From positions 156,477 to 220,476 of the forward strand of contig NZ_FPBM01000010.1 of assembly GCF_900116715.1 (NCBI RefSeq): a DNA stretch of 64,000 nucleotides, given 5' to 3'. This document shows, one piece after another, positions 45,164-54,621 of this stretch. Under the pieces are notes generated by a model. The model was not told the origin of the DNA. It saw only the letters and a list, made by a program, of their open reading frames with translations, and made no database searches. Numbering within the stretch: position 1 is the first letter of the stretch; each line of letters starts with the position of its first letter. Source of the stretch: Polaromonas sp. YR568. GTDB lineage: Bacteria > Pseudomonadota > Gammaproteobacteria > Burkholderiales > Burkholderiaceae_C. Made by a program: the position numbers and the translations under genes.

Positions 45164-46545
45164 GATTGCAACACCTCCACACGCAGCGCCGCCTCGACCG
45201 GTTGCCGGTCTATCAATGCAGGCCAGATGCCCAGCAGCTCGCTGCTGTTGTTCAGGCCATGAAAGCCGCAGGTATAAGCCGGCCCGCTCAGGGCCATCCA
45301 CGGAAAGAGCCGGCCGAAGCCGTCAGCCACCGCCTTGTCCTGCGTCCTGATCACCAGGCGCACCCAGACTTCATTGAGCTCCGCCAGCACCCCGGGTGCT
45401 GGCAGCGGCGCGAGCGGGCCGTGCGCCGAGTTGAGCCCCGGAAATTCGACGAACAGTTCGTCATGCGCCATGCGCTTGTCGGCCAGCTGCGCCTTCACCA
45501 TCTCTATCGCCGCCAGCGCTTTGGCGTGTGCATCAGGCCAGCTAAAACCCCAGGTGACTTCGGCCTTGTAGCCGTCACTGAACCCGCCCACCACTTTGAG
45601 CTGCGCGGGCCGCGCGTGGCCGCGTACGCCTGTCATGCGCACGGCATCGTTGCCCAGGTCTTCAAGCCGCACCGCCGACAGATCCATCACCACGTCGGGC
45701 GAGGCATAGTGCATCGGGTCGTGCACTTCGTATAAAAGTTGCTGGCGCACGGTGTCAAAGTTGATACGGCCGCCCGTGCCAGGCGCCTTCGTGATCAGCG
45801 CCGTGCCGTCTTCACTCACCTCCGCGATCGGATAGCCGATGTGCGCAAGATCAGGAATCGCCTTCCACGCCTCCTGGCTACCGAAGTTGCCGCCGCTGCC
45901 CTGACCTGAACATTCAAGCAAATGCCCTACCCCCAGGCCTTGCGCCAGCCGGTCCAGTTCTACCGGTGATTGCGCGTCTTCCAGCTTCCAGCGGAACTCA
46001 TGCACCAGCGGCGCCAGAAACAGCGCTGCATCGGCAACACGCCCCGTCACCACAATGTCAGCGCCCTGCTGCAACGCCGAGACGATGGGCCGCGCGCCCA
46101 CATAGGCGTTGGCAAAGACCATACGCTCACGTACAGACTCAAACGCCTGGCCGTTGAACATATGCGGTGGTGCGATGGCCGCGAGCTGCGGCAACATTTC
46201 GTCACCAGTGACCACCGCGATACGCGCCTTCCAGCCTTTGGCCGCGAACGCCGCGCGCAAGGCGGCGCCGGCGCCGGCAGGATTGAGCCCGCCCGCGTTG
46301 CAGATGAACTTCACGCCACGCGCCTGCATCAACGGCCACAACTTCATCAGCATGGGGATCACGTCGCGCGCATAGCCCAGTGCAGGATCGCGCTGTCGAT
46401 CCTTCTGCAAGATCGCCAGCGTCAATTCGGCAAGATGATCGCTGGCGATGTAGTGCACACCGCCGCGCTCAATGCTCGCGGCCACAGGCTCCCACGCGTC
46501 ACCGTAGAAACCCAGGCCCGCCCCTATACGAACATTTCCTTGCAT
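45160..46545 (-). CDS. AtuA-like (DUF1446) acyclic terpene/branched-acid utilisation protein
   Basis: 461 residues. VRIGAGLGFYGDAWEPVAASIERGGVHYIASDHLAELTLAI and KFICNAGGLNPAGAGAAL, DIVVTGRVADAALFLAPLVHEF and ECSGQGSGGNF are DUF1446 signatures. AtuA in Pseudomonas is needed for citronellol/geranyl utilisation; many relatives occur in other acid pathways. Here it forms a three-gene unit with the small ferredoxin-fold protein and the crotonase. It diverges from the liv-type operon, 107 bases away. Confidence 0.85.
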   Translation of the reverse strand: MQGNVRIGAGLGFYGDAWEPVAASIERGGVHYIASDHLAELTLAILQKDRQRDPALGYARDVIPMLMKLWPLMQARGVKFICNAGGLNPAGAGAALRAAFAAKGWKARIAVVTGDEMLPQLAAIAPPHMFNGQAFESVRERMVFANAYVGARPIVSALQQGADIVVTGRVADAALFLAPLVHEFRWKLEDAQSPVELDRLAQGLGVGHLLECSGQGSGGNFGSQEAWKAIPDLAHIGYPIAEVSEDGTALITKAPGTGGRINFDTVRQQLLYEVHDPMHYASPDVVMDLSAVRLEDLGNDAVRMTGVRGHARPAQLKVVGGFSDGYKAEVTWGFSWPDAHAKALAAIEMVKAQLADKRMAHDELFVEFPGLNSAHGPLAPLPAPGVLAELNEVWVRLVIRTQDKAVADGFGRLFPWMALSGPAYTCGFHGLNNSSELLGIWPALIDRQPVEAALRVEVLQS

Positions 46546-46596
46546 CTAGGGATTACGCTTGATCGCGAATGCGACACGTATTCGGAACAACCCCTA

Positions 46597-46625
46597 GCGA
46601 CAGACCTGTAGGTGACAGCTATAAC
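46597..46625 (+). promoter_or_regulatory. candidate promoter of the liv-type operon
   Basis: GCGACA (46597–46602) and TATAAC (46620–46625) are separated by 17 bases and lie 28 bases before the livH start. An inverted repeat CTAGGG (46546–46551)/CCCTAG (46592–46597) brackets the upstream part and could be an operator. Inferred from consensus only. Confidence 0.45.
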
Positions 46626-46652
46626 TAAAGCCAACTACAAGGGAGACGCGAT

Positions 46653-47528
46653 TTGCAATTTCTGCAGCTGCTCATCAGCGGTATTGCTCAAGGCTGCATC
46701 TACGGGCTGATCGCGTTGGGCTTTGTGCTCATCTACAAGGCCACCGAGACAGTCAGTTTCGCGCAGGGCGAGCTGATGATGCTGGGCGCGTTCGGCGGCC
46801 TGGCCTGCATGACCTTGCTGGGTTTTCCTTTCTGGCTGGCGGTGCTCAGCGCGATTGCAGGCATGGCGCTCTTCGGCATGGTGCTGGAGCGCCTGGTGAT
46901 ACGCCCCATCCTCGGCCAGCCCGCGTTTTCCATCGTGATGCTCACCATCGGCGTGGGCTACACGGCGCGCGGCCTCATCACCATGATCCCCGGCATAGGC
47001 ACCGAAACCTATGTGCTACCCGTACCCTACAAAGACCAGATCTGGAACCTGGGCACGCTGGTCATCAACGTCGAGCAGGTCGCCATCATCGTCACCACCG
47101 CGGTGCTGTGCCTCATCCTGTTTGCGATGTTCAAGTACAGCAAGCTGGGCATCGCCATGCAGGCGTCGTCGCAGAACCAGCTGGCTGCTTACTACATGGG
47201 CATTCCGGTCAAGCGGCTCAACGGCCTGGTGTGGGGCCTGGCTTCCGCCGTGGCGGCAATTGCCGGCCTGCTGCTCGCACCCATCACCTTTGTGCACGCC
47301 AACATGGGTTTTATCGGGCTCAAGGCTTTTCCGGCTGCGGTGGTGGGCGGCTTCAGCAGCCTGCCCGGCGCGATTGTAGGCGGCCTGATCATCGGCCTTG
47401 TCGAATCGTTCTCGGGTTTTTATTTGCCCGACGGCTTCAAGGACATCGCCGCCTATGTGGTGGTGCTCATCATGCTGATGGTCAAGCCCAGCGGCCTGTT
47501 CGGCGAAAAACTGCGCAAAAAGGTCTGA
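46653..47528 (+). CDS. livH: Branched-chain-type ABC importer permease (LivH family), TTG start
   Basis: 291 residues with about eight membrane helices. FLQLLISGIAQGCIYGLIALGFVLIYKATETVSFAQGELMMLGAF is the LivH start, and AMQASSQNQLAAYYMGIPVKRLNG is the coupling loop. No ATG fits; TTG 46653 has GGGAG about eight bases upstream and gives the natural MQFLQLLISG. First of a six-gene operon (permeases, ATPases, CoA ligase, binding protein). Confidence 0.9.
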   Translation: MQFLQLLISGIAQGCIYGLIALGFVLIYKATETVSFAQGELMMLGAFGGLACMTLLGFPFWLAVLSAIAGMALFGMVLERLVIRPILGQPAFSIVMLTIGVGYTARGLITMIPGIGTETYVLPVPYKDQIWNLGTLVINVEQVAIIVTTAVLCLILFAMFKYSKLGIAMQASSQNQLAAYYMGIPVKRLNGLVWGLASAVAAIAGLLLAPITFVHANMGFIGLKAFPAAVVGGFSSLPGAIVGGLIIGLVESFSGFYLPDGFKDIAAYVVVLIMLMVKPSGLFGEKLRKKV

Positions 47529-47534
47529 GCCGCG

Positions 47535-48611
47535 ATGCGCTTCATTTTTAAAACTGATTACGGGCAAGACATCAAGCTTGCGAAGCATGCAGGCCATGTG
47601 TTCTGGTACGGCGCGCTGATGTTGTTGCTGCTCGCGGCGCCCTGGATCTTTCCCGAGTACTGGCTGGCGCAACTCACCTTTGTGATGATTTATTCCATCG
47701 CCGGGCTGGGCCTGATGCTGCTGGCAGGTTTTACCGGCCTCTTCTCTTTGGGGCATGCGGCTTTCCTCGGCGTGGGTGCGTACACGCAGGCCGTACTCAC
47801 TAATGCCGGTTTGCCTTTCCCGATCGCCCTCGCCTGCGCAGCCGGCTTGTCGGCGGCTGTCGGCCTGGTCGTCGGCCTGCCCGCGCTGCGGGTGAAGGGC
47901 ATTTACCTCGGCATGGCCACGCTGTCCTTCGGTTTCATTGTGGAAGAAGTGTTTGCGCGCTGGGAAAGTGTCACCGGCGGCAACGCCGGTATCCACATCA
48001 AGGTGCCCGACATGTTCGGCTGGAAGCTGGACGACGGCGAGTCGTTTTATTTCCTTTGCCTCATCATCACGGTGGCGGCCACGCTGGGCATTCTCAACCT
48101 GCTGCGCTCACCCACGGGCCGGGCTTTTGTGGCGATTCGTGATTCCGAAATTTCGGCGCAGAGCATGGGCATTCACCTGGCGCGCTACAAGACGCTGTCG
48201 TTCGCGCTGTCGGCCGCGCTGGCCGGTGTGGCCGGCGCCCTCTATGCGCACAAGCTGCAATTCATCTCGCCCGACCAGTTCAACATCCTGCAGTCCATCG
48301 ACCTGCTGCTGATGATCGTGATCGGCGGCGTGGGCTCGGTGCACGGCGCTTTCCTGGGCGCCATCTTTTTGATCTCCATGCCGCAGGTCATTGGCCTGAC
48401 CAAAGACTACCTGCCCGCCACCATAGGCCAGGCGCCGGGTTTGCAGGCGGCGGTTTACGGCATTGTCCTGATTGCCTTTGTGCTGTTTGAGCCGCTGGGT
48501 CTTTACGGCCGCTGGCTGAAGATTCGCACCTACCTGCAGCTCTTTCCCTTCTATCGCAAGGGCCTGTTCAAGCGGCAGAAATCATTCCAGAAGTCAGATC
48601 GCCTGAAATGA
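47535..48611 (+). CDS. livM: Branched-chain-type ABC importer permease (LivM family)
   Basis: 358 residues with about nine helices. LTFVMIYSIAGLGLMLLAGFTGLFSLGHAAFLGVGAYTQA is the LivM signature and RDSEISAQSMGIHLARYKTLSFALSAALAGVAGAL the conserved coupling region. It starts six bases after livH and its TGA overlaps the livG ATG by four bases. Confidence 0.92.
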   Translation: MRFIFKTDYGQDIKLAKHAGHVFWYGALMLLLLAAPWIFPEYWLAQLTFVMIYSIAGLGLMLLAGFTGLFSLGHAAFLGVGAYTQAVLTNAGLPFPIALACAAGLSAAVGLVVGLPALRVKGIYLGMATLSFGFIVEEVFARWESVTGGNAGIHIKVPDMFGWKLDDGESFYFLCLIITVAATLGILNLLRSPTGRAFVAIRDSEISAQSMGIHLARYKTLSFALSAALAGVAGALYAHKLQFISPDQFNILQSIDLLLMIVIGGVGSVHGAFLGAIFLISMPQVIGLTKDYLPATIGQAPGLQAAVYGIVLIAFVLFEPLGLYGRWLKIRTYLQLFPFYRKGLFKRQKSFQKSDRLK

Positions 48612-49405
48612 GCACGACACTCCTTTCCGCCAAAAACCTCAGCGTGCGCTTCGGCGGCGTGCTGGCGGTCAACAACGTGAGCTTTGACGTCAAGCAGGGC
48701 GAAGTCTTCACGCTGATAGGCCCCAACGGCGCGGGCAAGACCACGGTGTTCAACCTGATCAGCCGCATCTACACACCTACCACCGGCGAGATTGAATACC
48801 GCGGCGAGAAACTCACCCACCAGCCGCCGCACAAAATCGCCTCGCTAGGCATTGCGCGCACCTTTCAGAACATTGAGCTGTTTGAGCACGCCACCGTGCT
48901 GCACAACCTGCTGATTGGCCGGCATACGCACCGGCAGACCGGCTTGCTGCACGACCTGTTTTTTACCGCCAAGGCGCGCGAGGCCGAGTTGCTGGCACGC
49001 GAAAAAGCCGAGCAGGTAATCGACTTTCTCGACCTGCAACACCACCGCGACTCCATGGTGGCCGGCCTGCCCTATGGCGTGCGCAAGGTGGTGGAGCTGG
49101 CGCGGGCGCTGTGCACCGAGCCCCAGCTGCTGCTGCTTGACGAGCCGTCTTCAGGCCTCAATGTGGAAGAGACCGGCGACATGGCTTTCTGGATTCAGGA
49201 TATCCAGCACGAGCTCGGCATCACGGTGCTGATGGTCGAGCATGACATGTCCCTCGTCTCCCGCGTGTCCGACCGTGTGCTGGCCATGAACCAGGGCGAG
49301 GTGCTGGCGGTGGGCACGCCGCGTGAGGTGCAGAACGACCCGGGCGTGATCGAGGCCTACCTGGGCTCTGTGGATGAGGTCACTTCTTTGCGGAGGGCAG
49401 CATGA
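48608..49405 (+). CDS. livG: Branched-chain-type ABC importer ATPase (LivG family)
   Basis: 265 residues. Walker A GPNGAGKT, the LivG-specific LGIARTFQNIELFEHATVLHNLLIGRH segment, a divergent ABC signature (YGVRKVVELARAL), Walker B LLLLDEPSSGLN and H-loop VEHDMSLVSRVSDRVLAMNQG. It shares four bases with livM and four with livF. Confidence 0.93.
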   Translation: MSTTLLSAKNLSVRFGGVLAVNNVSFDVKQGEVFTLIGPNGAGKTTVFNLISRIYTPTTGEIEYRGEKLTHQPPHKIASLGIARTFQNIELFEHATVLHNLLIGRHTHRQTGLLHDLFFTAKAREAELLAREKAEQVIDFLDLQHHRDSMVAGLPYGVRKVVELARALCTEPQLLLLDEPSSGLNVEETGDMAFWIQDIQHELGITVLMVEHDMSLVSRVSDRVLAMNQGEVLAVGTPREVQNDPGVIEAYLGSVDEVTSLRRAA

Positions 49406-50199
49406 GCGCCGCCCCACCACCCGTCAGCGACCAGCCCGTCCTGAAGCTCCTCAACGTCGAGAGCTCCTACGGCCCGATCAAGGCGATTCGCGGTGTCAGC
49501 CTGCAGGTACGGCGCAGCGAGATCGCCACCGTGCTGGGCTCCAACGGTGCGGGCAAGTCCACCATCCTCAAAACCATCTCGGGCATCCTCGATCCGCGCA
49601 AGGGCTCCATTGAGTTCAAGGGCCAGGACATCACGGCGCAAGACCCGGCCCTCATCGTGCAGCAGGGCCTGAGCCATGTGCCTGAAGGCCGCGAAGTGTT
49701 TCCGCTGCTGAGTGTGCGCGACAACCTGCTGATGGGCGCCTACACCCGCAAGGACCGCGACGGCGTGGCGCTCGATATGGAAGCGGTGTACGGCTACTTC
49801 CCCATCCTCAAAGAGCGCGCCTTGCAGGACGCCGGGCTGCTGTCGGGTGGGCAGCAGCAGATGCTGGCAATCTCGCGTGCGCTCATGGCCTCGCCCGACC
49901 TCATCCTGCTCGACGAGCCCAGCCTGGGCCTGTCGCCCAAACTCACCAAAGAGATTTTTGAAATCGTGGTGCGCATCAACCGCGAACGCGGCACCACCAT
50001 CCTGCTGGTCGAGCAGAACGCCAATATGGCGCTCAATGCATCCGACTACGGCTATGTGCTGGAAAACGGCCGCATCGTGATGGAAGATACCTGCGCCCGC
50101 CTGCGCGAGAAGGACGACATCAAGGAGTTCTACCTGGGGATGAAAGAAGACGGCGTGCGCGGCGAACGCAGGTGGAAGAAAAAGAAGACGTGGCGGTGA
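49402..50199 (+). CDS. livF: Branched-chain-type ABC importer ATPase (LivF family)
   Basis: 265 residues. Walker A GSNGAGKS, LSHVPEGREVFPLLSVRDNLLMGAYTRKDRDGV (a LivF hallmark), LLSGGQQQMLAISRALMASP signature and DEPSLGLSPKLTKEIF. The N-terminal ~10 residues are Pro-rich and the C-terminus is very basic (RRWKKKKTWR). Starts within the livG stop (ATGA) and ends four bases before the ligase gene. Confidence 0.93.
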   Translation: MSAAPPPVSDQPVLKLLNVESSYGPIKAIRGVSLQVRRSEIATVLGSNGAGKSTILKTISGILDPRKGSIEFKGQDITAQDPALIVQQGLSHVPEGREVFPLLSVRDNLLMGAYTRKDRDGVALDMEAVYGYFPILKERALQDAGLLSGGQQQMLAISRALMASPDLILLDEPSLGLSPKLTKEIFEIVVRINRERGTTILLVEQNANMALNASDYGYVLENGRIVMEDTCARLREKDDIKEFYLGMKEDGVRGERRWKKKKTWR

Positions 50200-50203
50200 C
50201 TGT

Positions 50204-52057
50204 ATGAGCAATCTCTGGGATCTTTCTCATATCCAGCCCGAGCATGCCATCGTCATGCCGGGCGACACCATTCCCGCCGTGTTCTGGAATGCGGTGGAAA
50301 AGCGCAGCCATAAAACCTGGATGCGGCAGAAAAAGCTGGGCATCTGGCGCAGCTGGACCTGGACGCAAACCGGCGACGCGGTGCGCGAGATCGCCGCTGG
50401 CCTGCTAAGCCTCGGTTTTGCGCGCGGCGAGTGCGCCTCCATCCTTTCCAACACCGTGATCGAGTGGGTGCTGGCCGACCTGGCGGTGCTGAGCTGCGGC
50501 GGCGTCTGCAGCGGCATCTACCCCACCGATGCCGCATCTCAAGTGCACTATCTCTGCGAAGACTCGCGCACCACCGTGCTGTTTGCCGAAGACGACGAGC
50601 AGCTCGACAAGGCGCTGGAAGTGCGACCGCAGTTGCCGCTGCTGCGAAAAATCATTGTGTTCGACACCGAAGGCCTGCGCGACCTCAACGACCCCGGCGT
50701 GATGGGCCTGGCCGAGCTGCGCGCACTGGGACGCAGCTACCTGGCCGACCACCCCGATGCGGTGAAAGACAGCGCAGCCGCGTGCAAACCTGAAGACCTG
50801 GCCATCCTGGTCTACACCTCAGGCACCACCGGCAAACCCAAGGGCGCGATGCACAGCCAGCGCGGCCTGGTGTTTACCGCGCGTGGCTACAACACGCTGG
50901 TGGCGCAAAACGAAGATGACGAGCGCATGTGCTTTTTGCCGCTGTGCCATATCGCCGAGCGCATGGGCGGTGAATATTTTGCGATGTACGCCGGCGCCAA
51001 GCTCAACTTTGTCGAGAACCCCGAGACCATTCCTGAGAACGTGCGCGAGATTGCGCCCACGGTGTTCACCGCCGTGCCTCGCGTGTGGGAGAAGTTTTAT
51101 TCCGGCGTGATGATTGCGCTGAAAGAGGCCAGCTGGCTGCAACAGGTGGCCTACGCCTGGGGCATAGGCGTAGGCATGCGCATCGCCGACACCGTACTCG
51201 AGGGCCGGCGGGTCAACGGCGCGCTCAAGGCCCAGTTCACGCTGGCGCGCTGGCTGGCACTGAACAATACGCGCAAGCTGATCGGCATTCACAAGGCGCG
51301 TTTTTGCGTTACAGGCGCGGCGCCGATTTCTCCGGACCTGGTGAAGTGGTACATGGCGCTGGGCGTTCCCATGCTGGAGGTCTGGGGCATGACGGAAACC
51401 TGCGGCGCCGCCAGCGGCGTGCCGGCCAGTTGCATGAGGCCCGGCTCCATCGGCCCGGCGGCCGGCTACAACGAGATGCGCCTGGACCCGGCCACGGGCG
51501 AGATTCTGGTGCGCGGCACCAATGTCTTTATGGGCTACCTGAACCAGCCTGAGAAAACCGCCGAAGCATTGGACGCCGAGGGCTGGCTGCACACCGGCGA
51601 CGTGGGCGTGATGGACGAGCAAGGGTTTTTCCGTATCACCGACCGGATGAAGGACATCATCATCACCGCCGGCGGCAAGAACGTGACGCCCAGCGAGCTG
51701 GAAAACGAGCTCAAGTTCTCGCCCTACATCACCGACGCCGTGGTCATCGGCGACAGGCGTGCCTACCTCACGGTCATCATCATGATCGACCAGGAAAACG
51801 TCGAGAAATTCGCCCAGGATGCGGACATACCCTTCAGTAATTACGCCAGCTTGACGCGGGCAACCGAAGTGCAAGAATTGATTCAGTCGGAGATCGACCG
51901 GGTCAACAAGAAGTTTGCGCGGGTCGAGCAGATCAAGAAATTCTTCCTGCTCGACACGCAGCTCACGGCGGAAGACGAAGAGCTCACGCCGACCATGAAG
52001 CTCAAGCGCAAACTCGTAGAACAAAAATATGCCCCGCAAATAGAGGCCATGTACTGA
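50204..52057 (+). CDS. AMP-dependent acyl-CoA ligase
   Basis: 617-residue ANL-superfamily enzyme of the long-chain acyl-CoA synthetase type. The P-loop YTSGTTGKPKGAM, AEPISPD-like VTGAAPISPDLVKWY, EVWGMTETCG (A5) and GWLHTGDVG (A7) motifs are intact, followed by the DRMKDIIITAGGKNVTPSELEN hinge. It activates a carboxylic acid to its CoA thioester. Being inside the transporter operon, five bases after livF, it probably acts on the imported compound; chain type cannot be read. Confidence 0.93.
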   Translation: MSNLWDLSHIQPEHAIVMPGDTIPAVFWNAVEKRSHKTWMRQKKLGIWRSWTWTQTGDAVREIAAGLLSLGFARGECASILSNTVIEWVLADLAVLSCGGVCSGIYPTDAASQVHYLCEDSRTTVLFAEDDEQLDKALEVRPQLPLLRKIIVFDTEGLRDLNDPGVMGLAELRALGRSYLADHPDAVKDSAAACKPEDLAILVYTSGTTGKPKGAMHSQRGLVFTARGYNTLVAQNEDDERMCFLPLCHIAERMGGEYFAMYAGAKLNFVENPETIPENVREIAPTVFTAVPRVWEKFYSGVMIALKEASWLQQVAYAWGIGVGMRIADTVLEGRRVNGALKAQFTLARWLALNNTRKLIGIHKARFCVTGAAPISPDLVKWYMALGVPMLEVWGMTETCGAASGVPASCMRPGSIGPAAGYNEMRLDPATGEILVRGTNVFMGYLNQPEKTAEALDAEGWLHTGDVGVMDEQGFFRITDRMKDIIITAGGKNVTPSELENELKFSPYITDAVVIGDRRAYLTVIIMIDQENVEKFAQDADIPFSNYASLTRATEVQELIQSEIDRVNKKFARVEQIKKFFLLDTQLTAEDEELTPTMKLKRKLVEQKYAPQIEAMY

Positions 52058-52109
52058 GCCCCGTGCATCAAGTGAATAAGAGCCAAGAACCTTTACAGGA
52101 GACAAAACC

Positions 52110-53285
52110 ATGAAACTGAAGTCAACCGCCGCCCTTTGCGCGCTGGCCTGCGCAGCCGCCTTGTCGGCTGCCACAGCGCAGGCGCAAAGCCAGGGTGTCA
52201 GCAAAACCGAGATCACGCTGGGCTCCATCCAGGACCTGTCGGGCCCGCTCGCGGGCTTCGGCAAGCAGATACGCAACGGCATGATGCTGCGCGTCAATGA
52301 ACTCAATGAGCAGGGCGGCATCAACGGCCGCAAGGTCAAGCTGATCGTCGAAGACTCGGGCTACGACCCCAAGAAGGCAGTGCTGGCGGCACAAAAGCTG
52401 GTGAACCAGGACAAGATTTTCGCCATGGTCGGCCACCTGGGCACGGCGCAAAACCTGGCCGCCATGCCGGTGCAGTTCGAGAAAAACGTCATCAACTTCT
52501 TCCCGGTGACGGCCGCGCGTGAAATGTATGAGCCCTTTCACAAGCTCAAGTACTCCTTTGCCGCCACCTACTACGACCAGATGAAATCGGCCGTGCCCAA
52601 GCTGGTGAAAGAAAAGAACGCCAAGAAGGTCTGCTCGATGTACCAGGACGACGAGTTCGGCCTGGAGGTGCAGCGCGGCGCCGATGACGGCCTCAAGACC
52701 ATAGGCATGACCATGGTCGAGAAAACATCCTTCAAGCGCGGCGCAACGGACTTCTCGTCGCAGATCGCCAAACTCAAGGCCTCCGAGTGCGACCTGGTGG
52801 TACTGGGCACCATCATCCGCGAAACCATTGGCGGCATCGGCACCGCCCGCAAGCTGGGCTACAACCCGGTCTTCCTGGGCTCCAGCGCGGCGTACACCGA
52901 CCTGATCCACAAGCTGGGCGGCAAGGCCATGGACGGGCTCTACGCCACCATGACGGTGCAAAACCCCTATCTGGACGAGGCCTCGCAGCCCATCCGCTTC
53001 TGGGCCAACAAGTACAAGACGGCCTTCAATGAAGACCCGACGGTGTTCTCTGTCTACGGCTACACGGTGATCGACAGCTTCCTGCGCGCATCGCAGAAAG
53101 CCGGTGCCAATCTGACCACAGACAGCTTCATCAAAGCCATGGACACCATGGTCTACCCGCCCGACATCTTCGGCAGCTCTGAAGGCAAGTTCGGCCCACA
53201 AAAACGCCTGGGCAACAACCAGTCGCGTCTGTCGGTGCTGCAGGATGCGCGCTGGAAAGTGGTGTCTGACTACATCACACAATAA
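52110..53285 (+). CDS. Branched-chain-type ABC importer substrate-binding protein
   Basis: 391 residues with a Sec signal peptide (MKLKSTAALCALACAAALSA, cut near ATAQAQ, residues ~24–26). The mature start VSKTEITLGSIQDLSGPLAGFGKQIRNGMMLRVNELNEQGGINGRKVKLIVEDSGYDP is typical of family-4 (LivK/HAAT) binding proteins; KLKASECDLVVLGTIIRETIGG and YDQMKSAVPKLV follow. AGGAGACAAAACC precedes the ATG. Relatives in such operons often bind aromatic or aliphatic acids rather than Leu/Ile/Val. Confidence 0.9.
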   Translation: MKLKSTAALCALACAAALSAATAQAQSQGVSKTEITLGSIQDLSGPLAGFGKQIRNGMMLRVNELNEQGGINGRKVKLIVEDSGYDPKKAVLAAQKLVNQDKIFAMVGHLGTAQNLAAMPVQFEKNVINFFPVTAAREMYEPFHKLKYSFAATYYDQMKSAVPKLVKEKNAKKVCSMYQDDEFGLEVQRGADDGLKTIGMTMVEKTSFKRGATDFSSQIAKLKASECDLVVLGTIIRETIGGIGTARKLGYNPVFLGSSAAYTDLIHKLGGKAMDGLYATMTVQNPYLDEASQPIRFWANKYKTAFNEDPTVFSVYGYTVIDSFLRASQKAGANLTTDSFIKAMDTMVYPPDIFGSSEGKFGPQKRLGNNQSRLSVLQDARWKVVSDYITQ

Positions 53286-53311
53286 GTGAGGCAAGCCACC
53301 GCCCCTTCACC

Positions 53312-53336
53312 AAAACCACCTTCGGGTGGTTTTTTT
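53312..53336 (+). terminator. Rho-independent terminator after the liv-type operon
   Basis: AAAACCACC (53312–53320), a TTCG tetraloop and GGTGGTTTT (53325–53333) form a perfect 9-bp stem ending in a run of seven to eight T. It lies 26 bases after the binding-protein stop. Confidence 0.92.
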
Positions 53337-53385
53337 ATGCCAGGAATGGCTTGCGGTGAGTCCCGTGCATCACGCAGAATGCGCC

Positions 53386-53994
53386 ATGCCTACCTCTGCC
53401 AAAACCGCCACCAAGACGCCCGCGCCCGCGCTTCCCACCGTGCGCTGCAAAGACACCCAGGCCTTCACCAAGTGGCTGGCCAAGCACCACACGAGCAGTG
53501 CCGGCCTCTGGCTGCAGATCGCCAAGAAGGATTCAGGCCTGGCCTCCATCACCCATGCCGAAGCACTGGAGGCCGCACTCTGCTACGGCTGGATAGATGG
53601 CCAGAGAAACTCTATGGACGAACAGTACTTTCTGCAGAAGTTCACCCCGCGCCGCGCCCGCAGCACCTGGTCCAAAGTCAACTGCGCCAAGGCGCTGGCG
53701 CTGATCGAGTCCGGCGACATGCAACCGGCAGGCCTGGCCGAAGTGGAACGCGCGAAGGCGGACGGCCGCTGGGATGCGGCCTATGACGCACAGAGCAAGA
53801 TGACGGTCCCGGACGACCTGGCGGCCTTGCTCAAAAAAAGCGTCAAGGCCAAAACCTTCTTCGAGTCGCTGGACTCCCGCAACCGCTTTGCGATTTTGTT
53901 CAGGCTGCAAACCGCCAAGAGGAGCGAAACACGCGAGCGCCGGCTGGCAAAGTTTTTTGAGATGCTCAAGCGCAGCGAGAAGATCTATCCCTGA
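53386..53994 (+). CDS. YdeI/OmpD-associated family protein
   Basis: 202 residues, no signal peptide. TKWLAKHHTSSAGLWLQIAKKDSGLASITHAEALEAALCYGWIDGQRNSMDEQYFLQKFTPRRARSTWSKVN (in parts) is the family hallmark, and the C-terminal region FESLDSRNRFAILFRLQTAKRSETRERRLAKFFEML the usual tail. Proposed links to stress or peptide resistance in other bacteria are not tested by this sequence. ATG 53386 gives MPTSAKTATK. Confidence 0.87.
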   Translation: MPTSAKTATKTPAPALPTVRCKDTQAFTKWLAKHHTSSAGLWLQIAKKDSGLASITHAEALEAALCYGWIDGQRNSMDEQYFLQKFTPRRARSTWSKVNCAKALALIESGDMQPAGLAEVERAKADGRWDAAYDAQSKMTVPDDLAALLKKSVKAKTFFESLDSRNRFAILFRLQTAKRSETRERRLAKFFEMLKRSEKIYP

Positions 53995-54069
53995 AAACGG
54001 ACAGGGCTTTCCAGTGACGCCGTACACCGAACACGGTACATTCAATTGAACACGTGAAAAGGAGTCCGC

Positions 54070-54615
54070 ATGGCGTCCAGTTGGTGGCAGCAAGTCGGTG
54101 AAACCATCGCTTCGGAGTTCTCGGATCTGCCGGATGCCGAGCAGGCCACCCGTGTCATGCTTCGCCTGATACTGGCCGCCTTGCTCGGTGGCCTGCTGGG
54201 CATAGAGCGTGAGCAAAAAGGCAAGGCCGCGGGTGTGCGCACGCACATGCTGGTGGCCATGGGCTCCGCGATGTTTGTGCTGGTGTCACAGCAATCCGGC
54301 ATGATCACCGCCGACTTGAGCCGGGTGATCCAGGGCGTCATTGCCGGTATCGGCTTCCTGGGCGCGGGCACCATCCTCAAAGGTCACATGAAGGGCCACC
54401 CCGACGAAGAGCAGGTCAAGGGCTTGACCACCGCTGCCGGTATCTGGCTGACGGCGGCCATTGGCGTGGCCGCCGGCATGGGGCGTGAAAGCACTGCGGT
54501 GCTCAGCACCCTGCTGGCGCTTGGCATCCTGTCTCTGGTGCCGCGCCTTGTGCGTTTTCTGGAAAAGCCCGAGCCGCTGCTGGCGGACGCCGACAAACCG
54601 GACAATAAGCGCTAA
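54070..54615 (+). CDS. MgtC/SapB family membrane protein
   Basis: 181 residues with four to five hydrophobic segments. LLGGLLGIEREQKGKAAGVRTHMLVAMGSAMFVLVS, VIAGIGFLGAGTILKG and VKGLTTAAGIWLTAAIGVAAGMG match MgtC/SapB, whose MgtC member modulates the F-type ATPase and Mg adaptation. The C-terminal extra domain of MgtC itself is absent, so this is the short SapB-like form. It converges on the hemerythrin gene. Confidence 0.9.
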   Translation: MASSWWQQVGETIASEFSDLPDAEQATRVMLRLILAALLGGLLGIEREQKGKAAGVRTHMLVAMGSAMFVLVSQQSGMITADLSRVIQGVIAGIGFLGAGTILKGHMKGHPDEEQVKGLTTAAGIWLTAAIGVAAGMGRESTAVLSTLLALGILSLVPRLVRFLEKPEPLLADADKPDNKR

Positions 54616-54621
54616 GCCGGC

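Noticed and set aside
45725..45760. possible further copy of the hairpin repeat (TATAAAAGTTGCTGGCGCAC)
   Set aside because: It lacks the GCTA/TAGC arms and the downstream GGGCT block, and the encoded AtuA-like peptide is conserved in character there.
50819..52339. 506-codon minus-strand frame opposite the CoA ligase
   Set aside because: No motifs; the ligase on the plus strand has the full ANL motif set.
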